The notes beneath the pieces were generated by a model that worked only from the letters and a program-made list of their open reading frames with translations, did not search any database and was not told where the DNA came from. A DNA stretch of 64,000 nt from Lamellibrachia columna (Eukaryota > Annelida > Polychaeta > Sabellida > Siboglinidae): the NCBI GenBank assembly GCA_963662155.1, contig OY759261.1, positions 65,143,917 through 65,207,916 of the forward strand. Direction: 5' to 3'. Positions within the stretch are counted from its first letter, which is position 1. Every line of letters starts with the position of its first letter. Positions 24,901-39,063 of the stretch are shown here, in pieces. A program made the translations under genes and the position numbers.

Positions 24901-27900
24901 TCACAACTTCATTTTGTCCTTGGCCACATGTGAAGAGTTAGGGTTGGAGACTCGGAACACTTTTAGGTGGTTGTCCGTTCCCCCACTCAGCATCAACTGG
25001 GGAATTGACCAATCAACAGCCAGTATTCTGTCATCGTGACCTGTCAGGTCAAACAGGGGTGCATTGGGGCTGAAAGAGAAATAACGGGAAGTTGTGTTAT
25101 GCAGAGCCAGTCAAAATTAAGCTAAAAAATGGCAAAAGTGGTCTAGCTCTATATACTATAACAAGTGCTATTCACACTTTTGTCATTTACCCGATGTAAC
25201 AATTTAGCAATTTTTTTTACAAAAATATGCACTCTTGTTAAACCGACTGTGCATATTACTTAAACTATTCACACAACGCAGGTTTGAACATCAACGAACC
25301 TGATTCGTCAATTAAGGAGGGAGTTTTGATCGACTACAGAAGGATGGGAATGCATTCAGTGTATTGCAGGCATGGATTAATTTCAATGAATTAACTAATT
25401 TAATTTCATTAATTCATATTATAATATAGGCTACTTTAATTTAATTAATTAACTTTACCAAAAGGGGTTAATTTTATTTAAATTCCAAATTAACTCTCAA
25501 TTAAGTGCTCATTTAACACTTGGTATTAATGGATGTTGCATCAATGTATACAAACACTGTACTATCATGAGTAAAAAATTTTACAAATGTACGTGTGATT
25601 TTAGAAGTGCTTTAAATGTGTATACAATAACAATTAACATATATTATTTCAATGATGACTTGAATAAAGTGCCTAAACTTACAACAAAAAGCAGTCACAT
25701 ATGAACCCAATCCACAATATGAATCAAATCCAACAAATTAACTAATTTGAATAAAGTTAATTTAATCGAAGAATTTAAGAGGTTAATTTATCTGACCTCA
25801 GATAACATAACTGGAGAATTGTAATTTAATTAATTAACTTTCCAAGTTAATTGCCCCATGCCTGGTATATAGCCACGAACACAACCCACAATGAACATCA
25901 TGGAGGCCACAAGTCGTACCTGCGAGTGTCCCATAGTTTGAGGACGCTGTCGTATGATCCAGAGATGAACTGGTACTCGTCCACGGGAGACCAGGCGACG
26001 GCCGACACCCAGCCCGTGTGTGACGTGAATGTACACTTAACAACGGCACCATCTACAGGCAAAATTACACGACATAATAAAGGGCATTGTCAAGTTAAAC
26101 TGACGTGAAGTGTCCAATACATCGCAGATCTGCACATACATAACACTAGATTGCTCATGTTAGGCTACATGACACAGATGTCAGAATGCACTCCTGCACA
26201 GAGAGCCCTGGAATTCGCTGTGCTAGGTGTGAACCAATGTAGAGCCCAGAAAGCCGGAAAGGACGCCAATTCACAAATCTGCTGAGTGTGCTGCGGAGTG
26301 GCTTTACAGAAGTAGGACCATATACATTCTGAGGAAAAACCTGAGGTAGCTAAGGACTTTGGCTGAGGATAAGGTCAAAGGTGAAGAAGGACTTATTGTA
26401 TCCTTACAACTAGTACTACAGCAGCAGAATAAGAGCTATCACTAAAACAAATAGACAAGACATTATTACGATTTTCTGTTTTACCTCAAATAATGATAAA
26501 TTGACCTTAGAAAATATCTGAAAAATTTAACAAAATAAAAAAACTGTATCCAGAAAACATGTCTTCATTCGTTTGTCCCCCAGATACATTACAGGTATCT
26601 GTAATCATCTCTGCACAAATACAATCAGTACACTTTGTTTCAGAATCCAGGTCAGGGTTATTGTTTGAGACAACTTAGGCAATTGTCACAGATGTATTTA
26701 TATCGTTGAACCTTGGAGAAAATGTTATTACCCTGCAGTATATCCCATCACTTATTGTCTTTATTCTCTATTTTAACCACATCTGTTTATTCCCAGAGTC
26801 AATCATGAAAATGTCAAAAAGTATATCGGACGAACATAACAGAGACAGTTAACAATATTCCAAGCATTATCATTTATAAAATTTATACACATAGTCAATA
26901 TGGTTTCACCGTTTATATTTAAAAATCTACAATTATGAATTATGAACTTCAATGCCTCATTCCTAGTTGTTACATTTGTAAGAATTGAAATACTTTAAAC
27001 TTACTATATTGCCTTTTACTGTGTCGATTACTTCATATTGGTTTTGTATTTACTTTCTTTATTTTTACATGTTTTTATTTCGACGTCACATAATTATTAG
27101 TTTTGTTGATAATAACATAAGGTGGCTCCCACGTTAGCGACATGTGAGTCTCCTTGACCTTTATATTTGTGATTTGTGTTAATTATTTCAACTTGTAAAA
27201 TGAGTCAACATATATCTGTCGGTCTGTCTGCCAGCCAGCCAACTCCTTCAGCCACAGACAGTGGCCCATTCCACTTCTCTCCCATCAACTCATCCGCACC
27301 TGGGCTAGCATTGGTGCCATACACCCCCACAGGACTGGGTCGCATCCATCGATCTCATGTGTCGTCTTCTCTTTCCCGCTTGACTTCAGTCTTTCCGTTC
27401 ATCATTAGCTTTTCCAACCAGTCGTCCCCTACCTGCATGACGCGCCTCAAGTACCTGATTGGTATTTTCAAAGACAGACTTGTTTGCTCTCCTAGCCGTC
27501 CATATTACCTATTAGTGAACTGATTAATACAGCTACATAAATAATCTGGTATTCATCAATGAACCGGACTTGTTAAACTTATACTTAATGTTTTAGCTAT
27601 TGGTTACCCAATGTGTCAAAAAGGCCACATCAACACCAGTAACTGGGAGGTCCGTACCTTGGCAGCACAGAATCCACCAGGCGACGGTCTGCTTTGAGAC
27701 AGACCGCCAACTGAATGAGACGGAGAAACGGCAGAGGAGAAAGCAGGAGAGGAACCAAGAGCAAGCCAAACTTCCACACGAAACCTCCTGACCCCCCTGC
27801 ATCAAGATCTGCAGATCAAGACTCGGGTCCTGAGTCACCTCAGGACATATGATTGACCATTGACCGACATCATCCGCCTTTCCGAGGGATGACCCATTGT

Positions 27901-30900
27901 ATCACATTGGCTACTTGTACAAATTAAACTTTATTTACCTGATGTTCTCGGGTCATAAAGTCGCACATGTCTGTCAGCAGAGGCCGCTACCAGCAGTTGA
28001 TTAATAGGCGAGTATGCCACATCAAAGAACACTTTTGTTCCTGCCTGAAACGCGACAGATTGACATCAACCCAAAAGACAAGTGAAAACCATTCATCATG
28101 TATCATTGGTCAGCTAACCGTATCCACTCATATTTCACAAATGCTTGCTTAAACATAGGATTCTCAGAACGAGGCAGCCGTGTGTTATCTAAGTTGATAT
28201 ATCATGGTAATAAAGCTATCTGATTGGTCTAGAGCATTTTACCGTGATATCTCCACCTGGACAACATGCTGCTACATCGTTCTAAGAATCCATCTGACGT
28301 TTGAATCATTTCGAATGACCAAGCACGAGTGTTGTTTGGAATGTTTAGCATGTTTTCTACGATTGTTCCGATTTATGTAATCTTCATCAAACGTCCGCAC
28401 CAGTTCCTTCATATGGTACGAATGTTTCATGAAACCAGCCCCAGCTGCGTGTTTACAAATGAAATAGCATGTTCAAATGATAATATGCCCTTGCATAACG
28501 GGAATAACACAATGTTTGTTGATATCACGAGAGAGTTACCAGCCAGATAACATAACGAGTGCCGGATGTGATGTTGTCTGACTGACAACACTCTTGTGAT
28601 GTCAACAAACAGTATATTATTCTGTAATTATAACTAAGCTTTTATAACAGGGCCAACTATGCAACTGACAATGGGTACTGTCATGTAGGAAACTGAGTCA
28701 AAAAGTAGACTTACAATGCAAGATTTCTCTGTAGCTTGTTCGATGTCCCACATTTTTATCGTGTGGTCCCACGACGCTGTGTACACTTCATTAGTGCTGA
28801 CCCACTGGGCTGCCGAGATTCCCTCTTTGTGTCCAGACAACGTCATGATGGGAACCTGTGACGGGAAACACCATAGATAAAACGGTTAATTATGAAACCA
28901 TGGATAGCACTGTTTGAGAAGTGGTACGTGGTTTTAACATGGCAGACATTTTAACATTTTATATTACAATTTATGTATATGCATGCTTCCAGTTGAAATA
29001 AATCAGTTGCGCATAATTATTATAATGTTCAAAGTATATAATTTCTAAACTGTGCATGACGGTTTTTCTGATTTCGCAACAACTAGTTATGCAGTACGAG
29101 TCAATTAACAATTGTAGCTTGATATTGATGATTTTGAGATTATGACAAAAACTGAAATAGAAATACTTTGTCGAAATGACACTTACAAATGGGAGTAAAT
29201 AGCATTTTATGGGAAGCTATGAATTATATCTTGTGTGATTGAGCAAAAACAATGGCCAAAATCTTTTTGCGTGCACATATCTAAATTCTCATTTGGCTTA
29301 ACAGCATCTTTTGCATACCGTTGCAACGTTTTGAATGTCCCCTTTGCAAATATGGAACATCTTACAGGAAAATACAAAACTAACCAATCAGAATAACATT
29401 CAGAGTGTCAAAAAAGTGCTTGATTTTAAACGCGGTTGTCTCAGTTTTAACATTTTTAACCCAGCGATGTTCAATGTATTATATACATGCAAATATTTCA
29501 GCTACAACAGAGTGTAATATACCAAATATAAGTTAAATGTCTTGGTGTTCTGATTGCTTTCGGCAATATGTGACTGATTTTGGGGGAACACCTCACATAT
29601 TGTCCAAATTATATATACTGCATGATGGTATTCAGAGGTTTACCCAGATTCATATGTACCATTTGCCACATCTCAGGTGTCACCACCAAACATTTCGTCA
29701 GATGCACATTTCATCAGATGCACATTGCGAAATACACTTATGTTTGTAAACAATTTAATTTGGATTTATGTTGGATTACTCTGGAAACAGAACAACCTAA
29801 CTCAGGCCTAGAACCAACTTCAAACACCATGTAATATCATCATAAACGGTGTTATCGTGAACACTGGAATGAGACTTGCCCGTGTTGGGATCTTAGCACC
29901 ACCGTCTGTCTTCTTCTTCTTGGCCGGTCTCTCTCCATGTTCCTCAGTCATTGGGTCATCATCCGAGTTCAATACTCAAAAACAAAACAAACAACTGTTT
30001 ACATCTATACCAGCTAATAGTGTTGTCACAGATCTGGGTTGGGAACCAGAACCATGGGTCCCAGTACGGTTCTCACCCGGAGCCGCAGGTCCCAGTATGG
30101 TTCTCACCTGGAGCTGTAGGTCCCAGTATGGTTCTCACCCGGAGCCGCAGGTCCCAGTATGGTTCTCACCTGGAGCCGCAGGTCCCAGTATGGTTCTCAC
30201 CTGGAGCCGCAGGTCCCAGTATGGTTCTCACCTGGAGCCGTAGGTCCCAGTACGGTTCTCACCTGGAGCCGCAGGTCCCAGTACGGTTCTCACCTGGAGC
30301 AGCAGGTCCCAGTACGGTTCTCACCCAGACCCGCAGGTCAGTAATAAAGTCACACTTTCTTGGTGTTCTAACGCAATTTTGTTGTTCAAAATAACCCATC
30401 ATCCGAGTTCAATACTCAAAAACAAAACAAACAACTTTTTACATCTATACCAGCTAATAGTGTTGTCACAGATCTGGGTTGGGAACCAGAACCATGGGTC
30501 CCAGTACGGTTCTCACCCGGAGCCGCAGGTCCCAGTATGGTTCTCACCTGGAGCCGTATTTCGCTTCCTTAGTGTCCTTTTCTGAACTGAAGATACCTTT
30601 TAGATAGCATTCTATTTTTAAGCAAAAATATGGAATCATTCCATATTTTTGCAGTCAACCAGCTGTGTTTTGGCCTTCGCTTATTAAACTTATCCTGTTC
30701 TGACTTATGACTATGGTGATATTCTTGCTTGTAGTAAATAAAAAAAAAAATTTTAGGTGCATTTCCACAAAACCATGACTTTTGTTTTGCTTGAACAGAA
30801 TCACATCTGCAGGTTCATTTAATTAGATACACAAAAAACTATACATTGTACAATTTTCCTGGAATTTGAACAGCAAGCCTTTTAGTGTTTTTGATGCAAA

Positions 30901-33900
30901 AACCTGTACAGGTAAAATGGTAAAACATTACATAAACTGAAATATTACTGACTGTAGCCATTACATCATGGACAAGCCCCTGCAAGATTTACATAACTAA
31001 GCTGCAACTTTTTATCTATCTAAAGAAATGTGTTGTTCGAGAGCACAAACTGACAAAATCTAAGAAATTCACTAAAAAAGTGACTCAGCATCTTAATAGA
31101 ATCACATTGCTCTGGCCCAAAATGGTTATGTTAAGCTGAGTCCACTCTATGCTTTTGTGATGTAGAAACATATGCAAGAAGTTGTACCATTGTAATTATT
31201 GTAAAACAATATAAAAGCTACACATTAGTTTCATACCTAACATAGGAGACTTTGTTCATGTGTGAGAAATATACATCATAAATTTCTTTATCTGAGTTTA
31301 TTACTTTAATGTAATGTTGAGGGCATCTGTTTGGAGACAGTGTGTGCGTAACACATTTTAGAGTTGTAATTCTAAGAGAACAAATCGCTCTCCTCGGCAC
31401 TATTTTGGAGGACTGTTTATGTAACAGAGCTAAATCTTACTATAATCTTACTATAATTCAGCAAGTGTATGTTTGTACAATACAAAACACTTGCGTTAAA
31501 ATTCTTGAGAGACCCAAGCTTGGCAGCGCACCACACAAAATGGGTTAAGCTGTTTCTACTCAATTAGCAATTCCTGTTGTGAACAGTTGGATTGGTACAC
31601 TGAGGAACTATGGAGGATAAGCAAGTTTAAACAGGTGGGTTTTTACGGCGAAATGTTATTATATTTCCTATGGACTTAATGCTAACAGGGAATGAGCTCC
31701 ATAGAGTTGGTGCGTCAACTAATAAAGTATGTATGTTATGTCTGTATGTTTGTTTGTATATTATGTTACTCCTCCTACATGCTTTTCACAAAACACTACG
31801 CAAACAATTACACACAATTGTTAACGTCATGTGTCTTTTCTTCAATTGTCCCTACTTACATAATACAAGGGCAAGGCGTCATCAGACAGTACAATTGCAA
31901 AAAATTTGAGAGTTGGTTTCCCAGAAGCCACGTAGACATTGACTGGCAGCAGCAAGTACCAAGACACAGATGAATATTTCTGTGAATGTTTTTACATATT
32001 GTTATCATGACAGTCACTTACCGACTACCAAGTTATCTCATCTGGATGATGGACACTGATGCTAGTTACATGAATATATTTAATTTACTATTTAATTGCC
32101 GTTGCAACTGTCCAATGTGATGCCTCTCTTTAGACTAGCTGCACACGACGACAAATATATTTAAAAACAACTTTTTCATGCAGTATCCTACCACATTTAG
32201 ATTTTTATGTTTAATGCCATTGTAACTGAGCATTTGATTCAATCAGGTGTTGATCTTACCTGCTGACCATATCTTCAACATCATGTCCCACGACCCACTA
32301 CAGAACTGAAAGTGAAATGAAAGTCACAGAAGATTTAGGCAATCCAAGGAATTTTGTTATAGACATTTATGAGAAGAAACCAAAGACCAGTAACTGCTCT
32401 AACATTAGAACATGGAATGACGTCATCCACATGTGTCTACAGGATCAATGGGAAAGTACTGCAAGTTTCATTGTCTAAGGAGTCCCACTGATCATGAAAT
32501 ATCATTTTTAAATGTCATGTCTTATAAACTATTTGTCCTATATTGTCAAAATGTACAGTGTATTGTGCAACCACATCATTTTTAAAATGCTGATGGGGTA
32601 GTTTTGCGGGACGTCCCAAGGAAAATTTAATTCACATGTGTAATTCTTTTATTTATTCTAACCAAATAATGTACCATGTTGTGTAATGTACCATGTTGTG
32701 TAATGTACCATGTTGTGTAATGAAGTAGTTTGGCTGAATAAAGAGTAACATTTTTATAAAAAATGTGATTTTTAACATTTGTTTATTAAATAATAAAAAT
32801 GTATGATAATGCTATGAATTACATTTTTATCTAAAGTATTATCTTTTATTCATCCAAACTACTTTATTGCACAACTTGATCTAGTATTTGTTAAAATATA
32901 AAAAGTAGACATATTTGAATAAAATTTTCCATGGGACGTCCAATAAAACCACCCGTCTGCATTTCTAAGATTTTCTGGTTACCATCACGCAAATTTATTA
33001 TAGTGCCACATGTGCCATTCTTTTCATTACAATGGAAAGGTCAAGATGATAGGATGAGTAGTTTTTAAGATATGACAGTTATTAAAATATTACATTTCAC
33101 AACCAACCTGTCTCTTAACTGATGAACAGCTAGTTGGGGGGGTTTCATAATATTAAAATTTCCAAATTCCGTTGATTTTAGTTCTCAAAGTGCATCTAAA
33201 TTAACAGTGTTTTATATATATAATCATGTTTTCATCTTTTTTGCTGTAGTATACATACCGTCATCATAAATTGTATGAACTGAAAATCAAAACTGAAGAT
33301 TTCCTGTCACACACCAACTCGACTTCCCTGGGAAGCATTCAGTCATCCAACCACCATTATTGCGCAAAGACAAATCATTTATATGTCCACCACTATCTAA
33401 AGGCAAGCACTCATTTATACAGCTGAGCGAACGTGGAGTGAACAAAATTGCCCAAGTTCACTGCCGTGAACCGAGGGTATGACCATACCCGTGTGCACTC
33501 AGGATTGACCGACAGACAGTCGACACTGCCAGCATGACCGCGACATGTGTGTACACACTCAACAGCGTTGGCCTGCTGGTTCCATTGCCAGAGTAGCACT
33601 GTCTCATCGTGGGCTCCACTGAGGAACGTCCGCACCGGCAGGGCATCGCCTGCAAACAGACAGAATAGACAACTTAATTGTTTTCCTAAAAGTCCAGATG
33701 CATGGTAACAAGGCTAAAGAAAATTGGTTTTGACCAAATAAGCAGTAATAAAAAACTATCAATTATTTATGTCGCTAAACGACATTCTTACTGCATTTTT
33801 TGTATGCCAATGCATTCGTTAAATCATTCCATGTAAAAAAAATATTGCGTTTTACCCACTACTGCAGTTCAAACAATGCTGTTGAACGATAATATAAGTC

Positions 33901-34762
33901 ATTGATGCTCACGGCAAGACGCTGATGCAACCTGGCGATCTGACCAAAAAATTACACCAGGACACTCTAAACTATGCTTCAAAGAAACATTGGAAGTGGG
34001 GAAATAGGGGGTTGGTGATAAAAAGTTGGGGTGCATATTCTACATAGTAATATAGATATTCTGTTAGATGTTAGCATAAAGTCAGGGTGTGTATTATATC
34101 ATTTTGTGAAAAATCAAACCTATCTAGTATCTACTACGACATACTAGCCTGTTTGTGCAAAAGGGTATACAGCTCTGTATTGAATATGGGGGAAGGCTGA
34201 AGTTGGTTTCGGCGAGCATATTGGTAGGGGCACATTTACTTAATATATACCCCCAAACAATAAAATTATGTGCTGGCTGAGTTGCACGGGAGAAAAGACA
34301 GCCACTGCAAGTGCTTACGACTCCTTGTAGTACTCAGTCAAGTACTTACGACTCCTTGTAGTACTCAGTCATGTACTTACAACTCTTTGTAGTATGCAGT
34401 CAAGTACTTACGACTCCTTGTAGTACTCAGTCAAGTACTTACGACTCCTTGTAGTACTCAGTCAAGCTTTGGTAGAGCAATGCCAGTGGCATACTTCATG
34501 CCCCAACAAAACGTTCACATAAGATGTGGACGTTTGGCATAGATCACGTAACTCAGAACATTAATAGAAAACATGCATAGCATTGCTAACTCCTATTGTT
34601 ACGAGTTATGCAATCTACGCGAAACGCCTGTATTAGTTCCTTTGCAATATCTGCAGCCACTGGCGAATTTTTGTTTTAAATGTATGAACCACCCCCATGG
34701 ACCCCCGGACACGCCTACGAAATGTCAGCCACATACATGCAAAACTAATGGAGATACGAGGG

Positions 34763-34825
<63 letters not shown>

Positions 34826-37800
34826 TGACCTCTGTCCACCCAACTGACACATTTGACCGGGCCAAGATGACCAGGTATGGTCAACAGAAGCTCTCCCGAT
34901 GTACTCCACAGCTTCAGTGTGTTGTCATAGCAACCAGTAAGGATGCTGCAAACCCAAAAACACCAGATTTAGGATCAAATTCCATGAAAATGGAGAACAT
35001 TTGTTTGCTACTGTGGGGCGTGGGGTCTGTAGTCATTGCTAATAAAAATATGATTATTATCCTATTGAAATTAGCATTTTTTCGGAGTGAACTTTCTTTT
35101 ATATTCAAGGTTCTGTCACAAATGGTGGAAATGCAGAGACTGCGTAAAATTGTTTGGGGAGCTCTAGGCCAACTGGAATAAAATGGTAGTACTGCAAAAC
35201 ATTATAAATTCCTCAAAAATGTAGGGTGTTTGTTTTTGCTAAATGTACTACCGCAATAAAGTTTAAAACATGAAGAAACACATTTTTAATTTAGATGTAC
35301 TTTGAGGTTGAAAAATTATGATAATTTGGGCATTTTATTATACAAACCGCCAAATACTTCCAGACTTGGGGGCAATTATACAAAAATAGCTCCAGACTTG
35401 GGGGCAATTAAAAATTTAGGGAAATCGTTACGATCCGCACACTTTCGTCTGCCATCTTTGGTATTTCCCAGTATTCCCCAATGACAACAAGATGCTGACA
35501 TCATTAGATATGAATCATCCAATAGGCATCCATGTTACAATTGCCAGGGGTTTCCGTGGCATGTGCAGACTACACCCGAACATTTTCCCATCCAAATTCT
35601 ACAGTAAAAATAAATGCTTCCCCAAAATAATTAGGTGCGAGATCGTGCTCCTCTAAATTCAACGCCCGGATAACGTACCACGTTCCCTGGGCCCTGACAG
35701 CTGACACCCAGTCGTCGTGGAGGAGGGAGTCCTCCGGTTCGGGAGTGGGGGATCTCTCCACATACTCAATCTCAACAACGGTTTCCTACAACAGACCAAC
35801 ACAACCCAATAATAATACAATACAAAATTTAGGGGACATTCACAATTGTCAATATTTAGCTATTCGAAAAAGTGTATTAATTCTCCCCATTGTTACTTTA
35901 ATACGTTGATAATTTTCCAGAAAAAAATATATCAATGTAAGTTGATCATGTAACAATGTTATGGCATGGTGCATGTATATAAGACGTACAATAATGACAA
36001 CCATCAGAATGTTTATAAAAATGTTTCTACAATAAATATGTTAAAGCTTTGTGTTTTTTTTCTAACAACTCCATGGTGGCATATTGATAGTCATTTTCCA
36101 TGAAATTGTGAATTTCCAAGATGTCAGACATTATTACAGTGCTGCACCGTGACCGGTAATGTGACTTAAAAACAAAGTTAGTTTCATAAAAGCTCACCAC
36201 ATGGCACTGCAAAACACAACTCTAGTAATATTTTGCATGCAAATGACATAAAAAACTAGTATGCGGGACTTGACCTCCCTTCCCCCTTTAGTGCGAATAC
36301 GTAAATGTTAACAATTGTGAACGATCCCTTACATAGTGCCATATTGACTGCATGATGGTACCTCGGTGGTGAGGGTTTGGGGCAGTCAATCGAGAGGATT
36401 TGGGTTTGAAACTTGGGCAATTTCGTTCACCCCACAATGCCTGTGTGTTAGATTAAATACTAAAAGCCATTGGTGCCTTCTACCTGGTGTCTATGTCATG
36501 GTAAGGAAAAGATCCCATGCAGGAGGTAAACATGTAAACTACCCCTAGAGAAGGAAAACTTTACTCTAAACCACGCTGTAGGAGTTGTGACCACATTAAC
36601 AGTAGCAGGGGAACACGATTAAACAGCAGCAGGGGAACACGATTAAACAGTAGCAGGGGAACAATCCTGATGGTGAAGTTACTGTGATTCAAGGAAACCA
36701 CATGACAATAGACAGAGATAGAGGGACGTTGTCATTAGTGTTGCGTGATATTACTGGTATATTGCAGTATTTTTCTGCACGATATGTATCCCAATACACC
36801 TTTGATGTACCGATATAATATATATTTTTAATTTTGTATTTCCAACTTGTCAAAATTGAGCTTAATGAGCAGTAAGCTTTGAGTGAAGCAGATCCAGTCA
36901 CAAATCTTTATTATTATTTTATTAATTGTTCATGGTTCAGGTTTGAAAAAATTTTCTCCAAGTTTAAGTTCATGTATGCCGGACATGATGTCTTTTTGTG
37001 CTTAATTATTTATTTAATGCAATCTGCATGACATGTATAATTAAACAGTCTTTGAATTTTCCATTTACATATTTACAACTCCAGCTAACTACGTTTAAAA
37101 TCACCAAACATTATTTCTACAAATTAAACCAGTTGCTTAGTTATTATTTAATATAAATATCAGTCAGGCATGTTAAAATACAATATAACATAACAAGCTA
37201 AGACATCTTATCACTTAACCAAAACAACCACAATATATTGTGATACATATCTATACTTGTCACTGACCGTAGAGATGTCATTCTGTCTCATATGTTCCTC
37301 CAGGCGACAATGTAAGAATGTCCCTCCAATGAGGAAATTGAAGACGACTCGACTCTCCTCACCAGCGCCATCTGCAGGAAGACAACATGTTTACAGGCAA
37401 ATGTGATTACCAGAAGCATAGAATTAGGATGGTTTACACTTTCCATACGGCATATTTAAAACACAACATATTTTAAACTACCTCCTCCCGTTTTCAAGAC
37501 ACTGGAACTCCATCCCTATGTTGTATTACTGGGTGGCTGCTCTGCCAACAATTACAAATTCCACCTCACAAATACCAATTCCAAATCAAAATTAAGTATA
37601 TAAACAATAACCATAGATATATGGAACACCAAAAAATAACATCTATTTTAGAGCAGTTTTATTTAATTTCTGCACATTACGGAACATAATGGGCAATGGC
37701 AAACAAATTTAACAAATGCAGCATAGTATATTTTATCGATCATCTGGAGTGAATAATTTGAGTTAAATGTTACATGATGTAATTGAAAGGTAGTCGAAAA

Positions 37801-39063
37801 GCAAATGAAAATACCAATTACATTTTCACCAAGTTTGACTGTTACATGCCTACACCCACTTGTAGCACTGCTTCTCGTACCTGAGTTGAGAAGTCCATTG
37901 ATTAAGTCACACAACTCCTCTGTAGCGACATTAGATGGCACAGAGAATGGAGTGTCTGCCACCGAATACCTGAACAAAGAAGACATTTCTACACATATGT
38001 ACTCTCCAACTTGCTCCACTGCAAGAACGATATTGCCCAATTTTTGAAACAACAACACTGAACTGAGTCTGGGAATCCAGTGGACTCAAACCCAGGTCCT
38101 TTCGACAGTTTTGACAGTCCGATGCTCTAACTGCAGAACCACAGCGTCCTCCAAGGTGATCAATGACTTTGGGGATGTTACTGTTAGAAGATGATGTCAT
38201 GAACATTAATCTTGCTAATGCAGGGTTAGAAACGATACTTTTTTATGCATGCTGCTATTAGAACTGTAACTTTTATTGTATTTAACTTGTGATTGTCATG
38301 TAAGCTACATTAACATGTCGAGGGCAGCCAATGTGGCTGGTATGTTCGCGGCTGCCCAGAGACAACGCTGACAGTGTCACATCAATTCAGACAAGACTGC
38401 CGAGAGTCAAGACGCAATCGGATCAACAGTGTATACAAATAAGGAGACACATACTATTTCCAATGGCAATTTTATTATTTATTACTTATTTAATATTATT
38501 GTCTTATAGCAAAATTTAAGATGTTATCCGTTTTGACTCGTAATAATACAACCAAGTTTATTATTTTTGCTGCCCTTTTTATCAGTGGATGTCGTTATGA
38601 CTTATGATTGCATCCGTTTTCACTCGTAGTAAGTAAACTGACGTCACGGCGTTTTTTTTTTCGTCGTTTTGGTTGTCGCTGTTTTGATGTCGCCGTTTTA
38701 TTTTTGGTCAGGCTCCGTTTTGGATCTGTCGCCGTTCTGGAATTGTCGGTTTTTGACCAGTGACAGTGCCGAGGCAGTACCCGAAATCACTCCAAAATGG
38801 CAAAAAAATTGCCATGGGTGATGAGCATGGCAATGCGGCTGCCAGTGGCAGTGGCAGTGCCAGGAGTTGTGCCTGGCATTAGCCATTACTGAATCAACGC
38901 TGGTTAGTTATGTGTCAATGAAGGAGCTATAGGAGAACATACCATCTAAACTTTCTATAAACGGAAATAAAAACGATTGAAACATTAAACAGTGAGTAGC
39001 TTACTTCGGTTGTTTAGTAAAAAATGTTGCTTGCACATGCGGGACATCACTGGAGGCCGCCAT
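24901..39063 (-). CDS. WDR12: WDR12/Ytm1 ribosome biogenesis protein, 12 coding exons
   Basis: Exons, minus strand: 39063-39005, 37969-37881, 37371-37268, 35785-35679, 34945-34830, 33649-33489, 32305-32260, 29974-29880, 28855-28715, 28044-27939, 26052-25920, 25069-24901. They total 1326 nt with all phases agreeing: 441 residues (human about 423). The start is the ATG of [18 protein letters not shown]. Residues 8-90 form the NLE domain ([20 protein letters not shown]), followed by VVEIEYVE and HDDWVSAV. Seven WD repeats follow, with [76 protein letters not shown] and [14 protein letters not shown]12 joins PES1 and BOP1 (PeBoW) in the nucleolus for 27S/32S pre-rRNA processing and 60S maturation. 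Its NLE domain contacts the AAA ATPase Midasin (Rea1). All introns are GT-AG except one GC-AG after exon 8. Confidence 0.95.
25367..25864. mobile_element. hAT-type MITE in WDR12 intron 11
   Basis: The ends are CAGGCATGGATTAATTTCA and, reverse-complemented, CAGGCATGGGGCAATTAACT; inward, both are rich in TTAATTAA. The 498-bp element has no coding capacity. Flanking 8-mers GTGTATTG and GTATATAG agree at six of eight positions, fitting a decayed 8-bp hAT target duplication. It ends 55 bp from the 3' edge of exon 11. Confidence 0.7.
27600..27875 (+). pseudogene. LINE C-terminal fragment in WDR12 intron 10
   Basis: Plus-strand translation gives [20 protein letters not shown] and [14 protein letters not shown], then [11 protein letters not shown], a stop, and SHLRTY in another frame. 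This is the tail of animal LINE pol proteins that end in a basic stretch and a C2H2-like finger (C-x2-C ... GL-x-SH-x-R-x-H), compare 54.9 kb. It is inactive and opposite in orientation to WDR12. Confidence 0.6.
29958..30560. repeat. 440-bp segmental tandem duplication with 31-bp minisatellite in WDR12 intron 7
   Basis: The block starting CATCATCCGAGTTCAATACT at 29958 recurs at 30398. It includes the first 17 coding bases of exon 8, its acceptor, and the intron to the minisatellite. The 31-bp unit GGTCCCAGTATGGTTCTCAC plus CTGGAGCCGCA occurs about nine times at 30056-30335 and twice at 30496-30557. Confidence 0.9.
32667..32722. repeat. 17-bp tandem repeat, 3 copies
   Basis: TAATGTACCATGTTGTG repeated perfectly within a WDR12 intron. 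Confidence 0.9.
34306..34465. repeat. 31-bp tandem repeat, about 5 copies
   Basis: Unit CAAGTACTTACGACTCCTTG plus TAGTACTCAGT, with few variants, in WDR12 intron 5. Confidence 0.9.
34466..34715 (+). repeat. Dispersed repeat R3, copy 1
   Basis: Words AGCAATGCCAGTGGCA, CGTTCACATA, TTCCTTTGCAATAT and GAACCACCCCCATG occur in the same order as GCCAATGCCGATGGCA, CGTTCACATA, TTCCTTTGTAATAT and GAACCATCCCCCTG at 54527-54670. Confidence 0.55.
34763..34826. repeat. (GACA)n microsatellite overlapping a splice donor
   Basis: About 16 GACA units. The WDR12 exon 5 donor (minus strand GTCAGTCTGTCTG, from 34829) is the edge of this repeat. Confidence 0.95.
36591..36664. repeat. 24-bp tandem repeat, 3 copies
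   Basis: Unit CAGTAGCAGGGGAACACGAT plus TAAA, in WDR12 intron 3. Confidence 0.9.

Noticed and set aside
27176..27523. 115-residue Ser/Pro-rich plus-strand frame
   Set aside because: Lies in WDR12 intron 10 antisense, no homology recognised, typical chance frame.
29857..30394. Frames of 128-147 residues with a 31-residue repeat
   Set aside because: Product of the 31-bp intronic minisatellite on the strand opposite WDR12.
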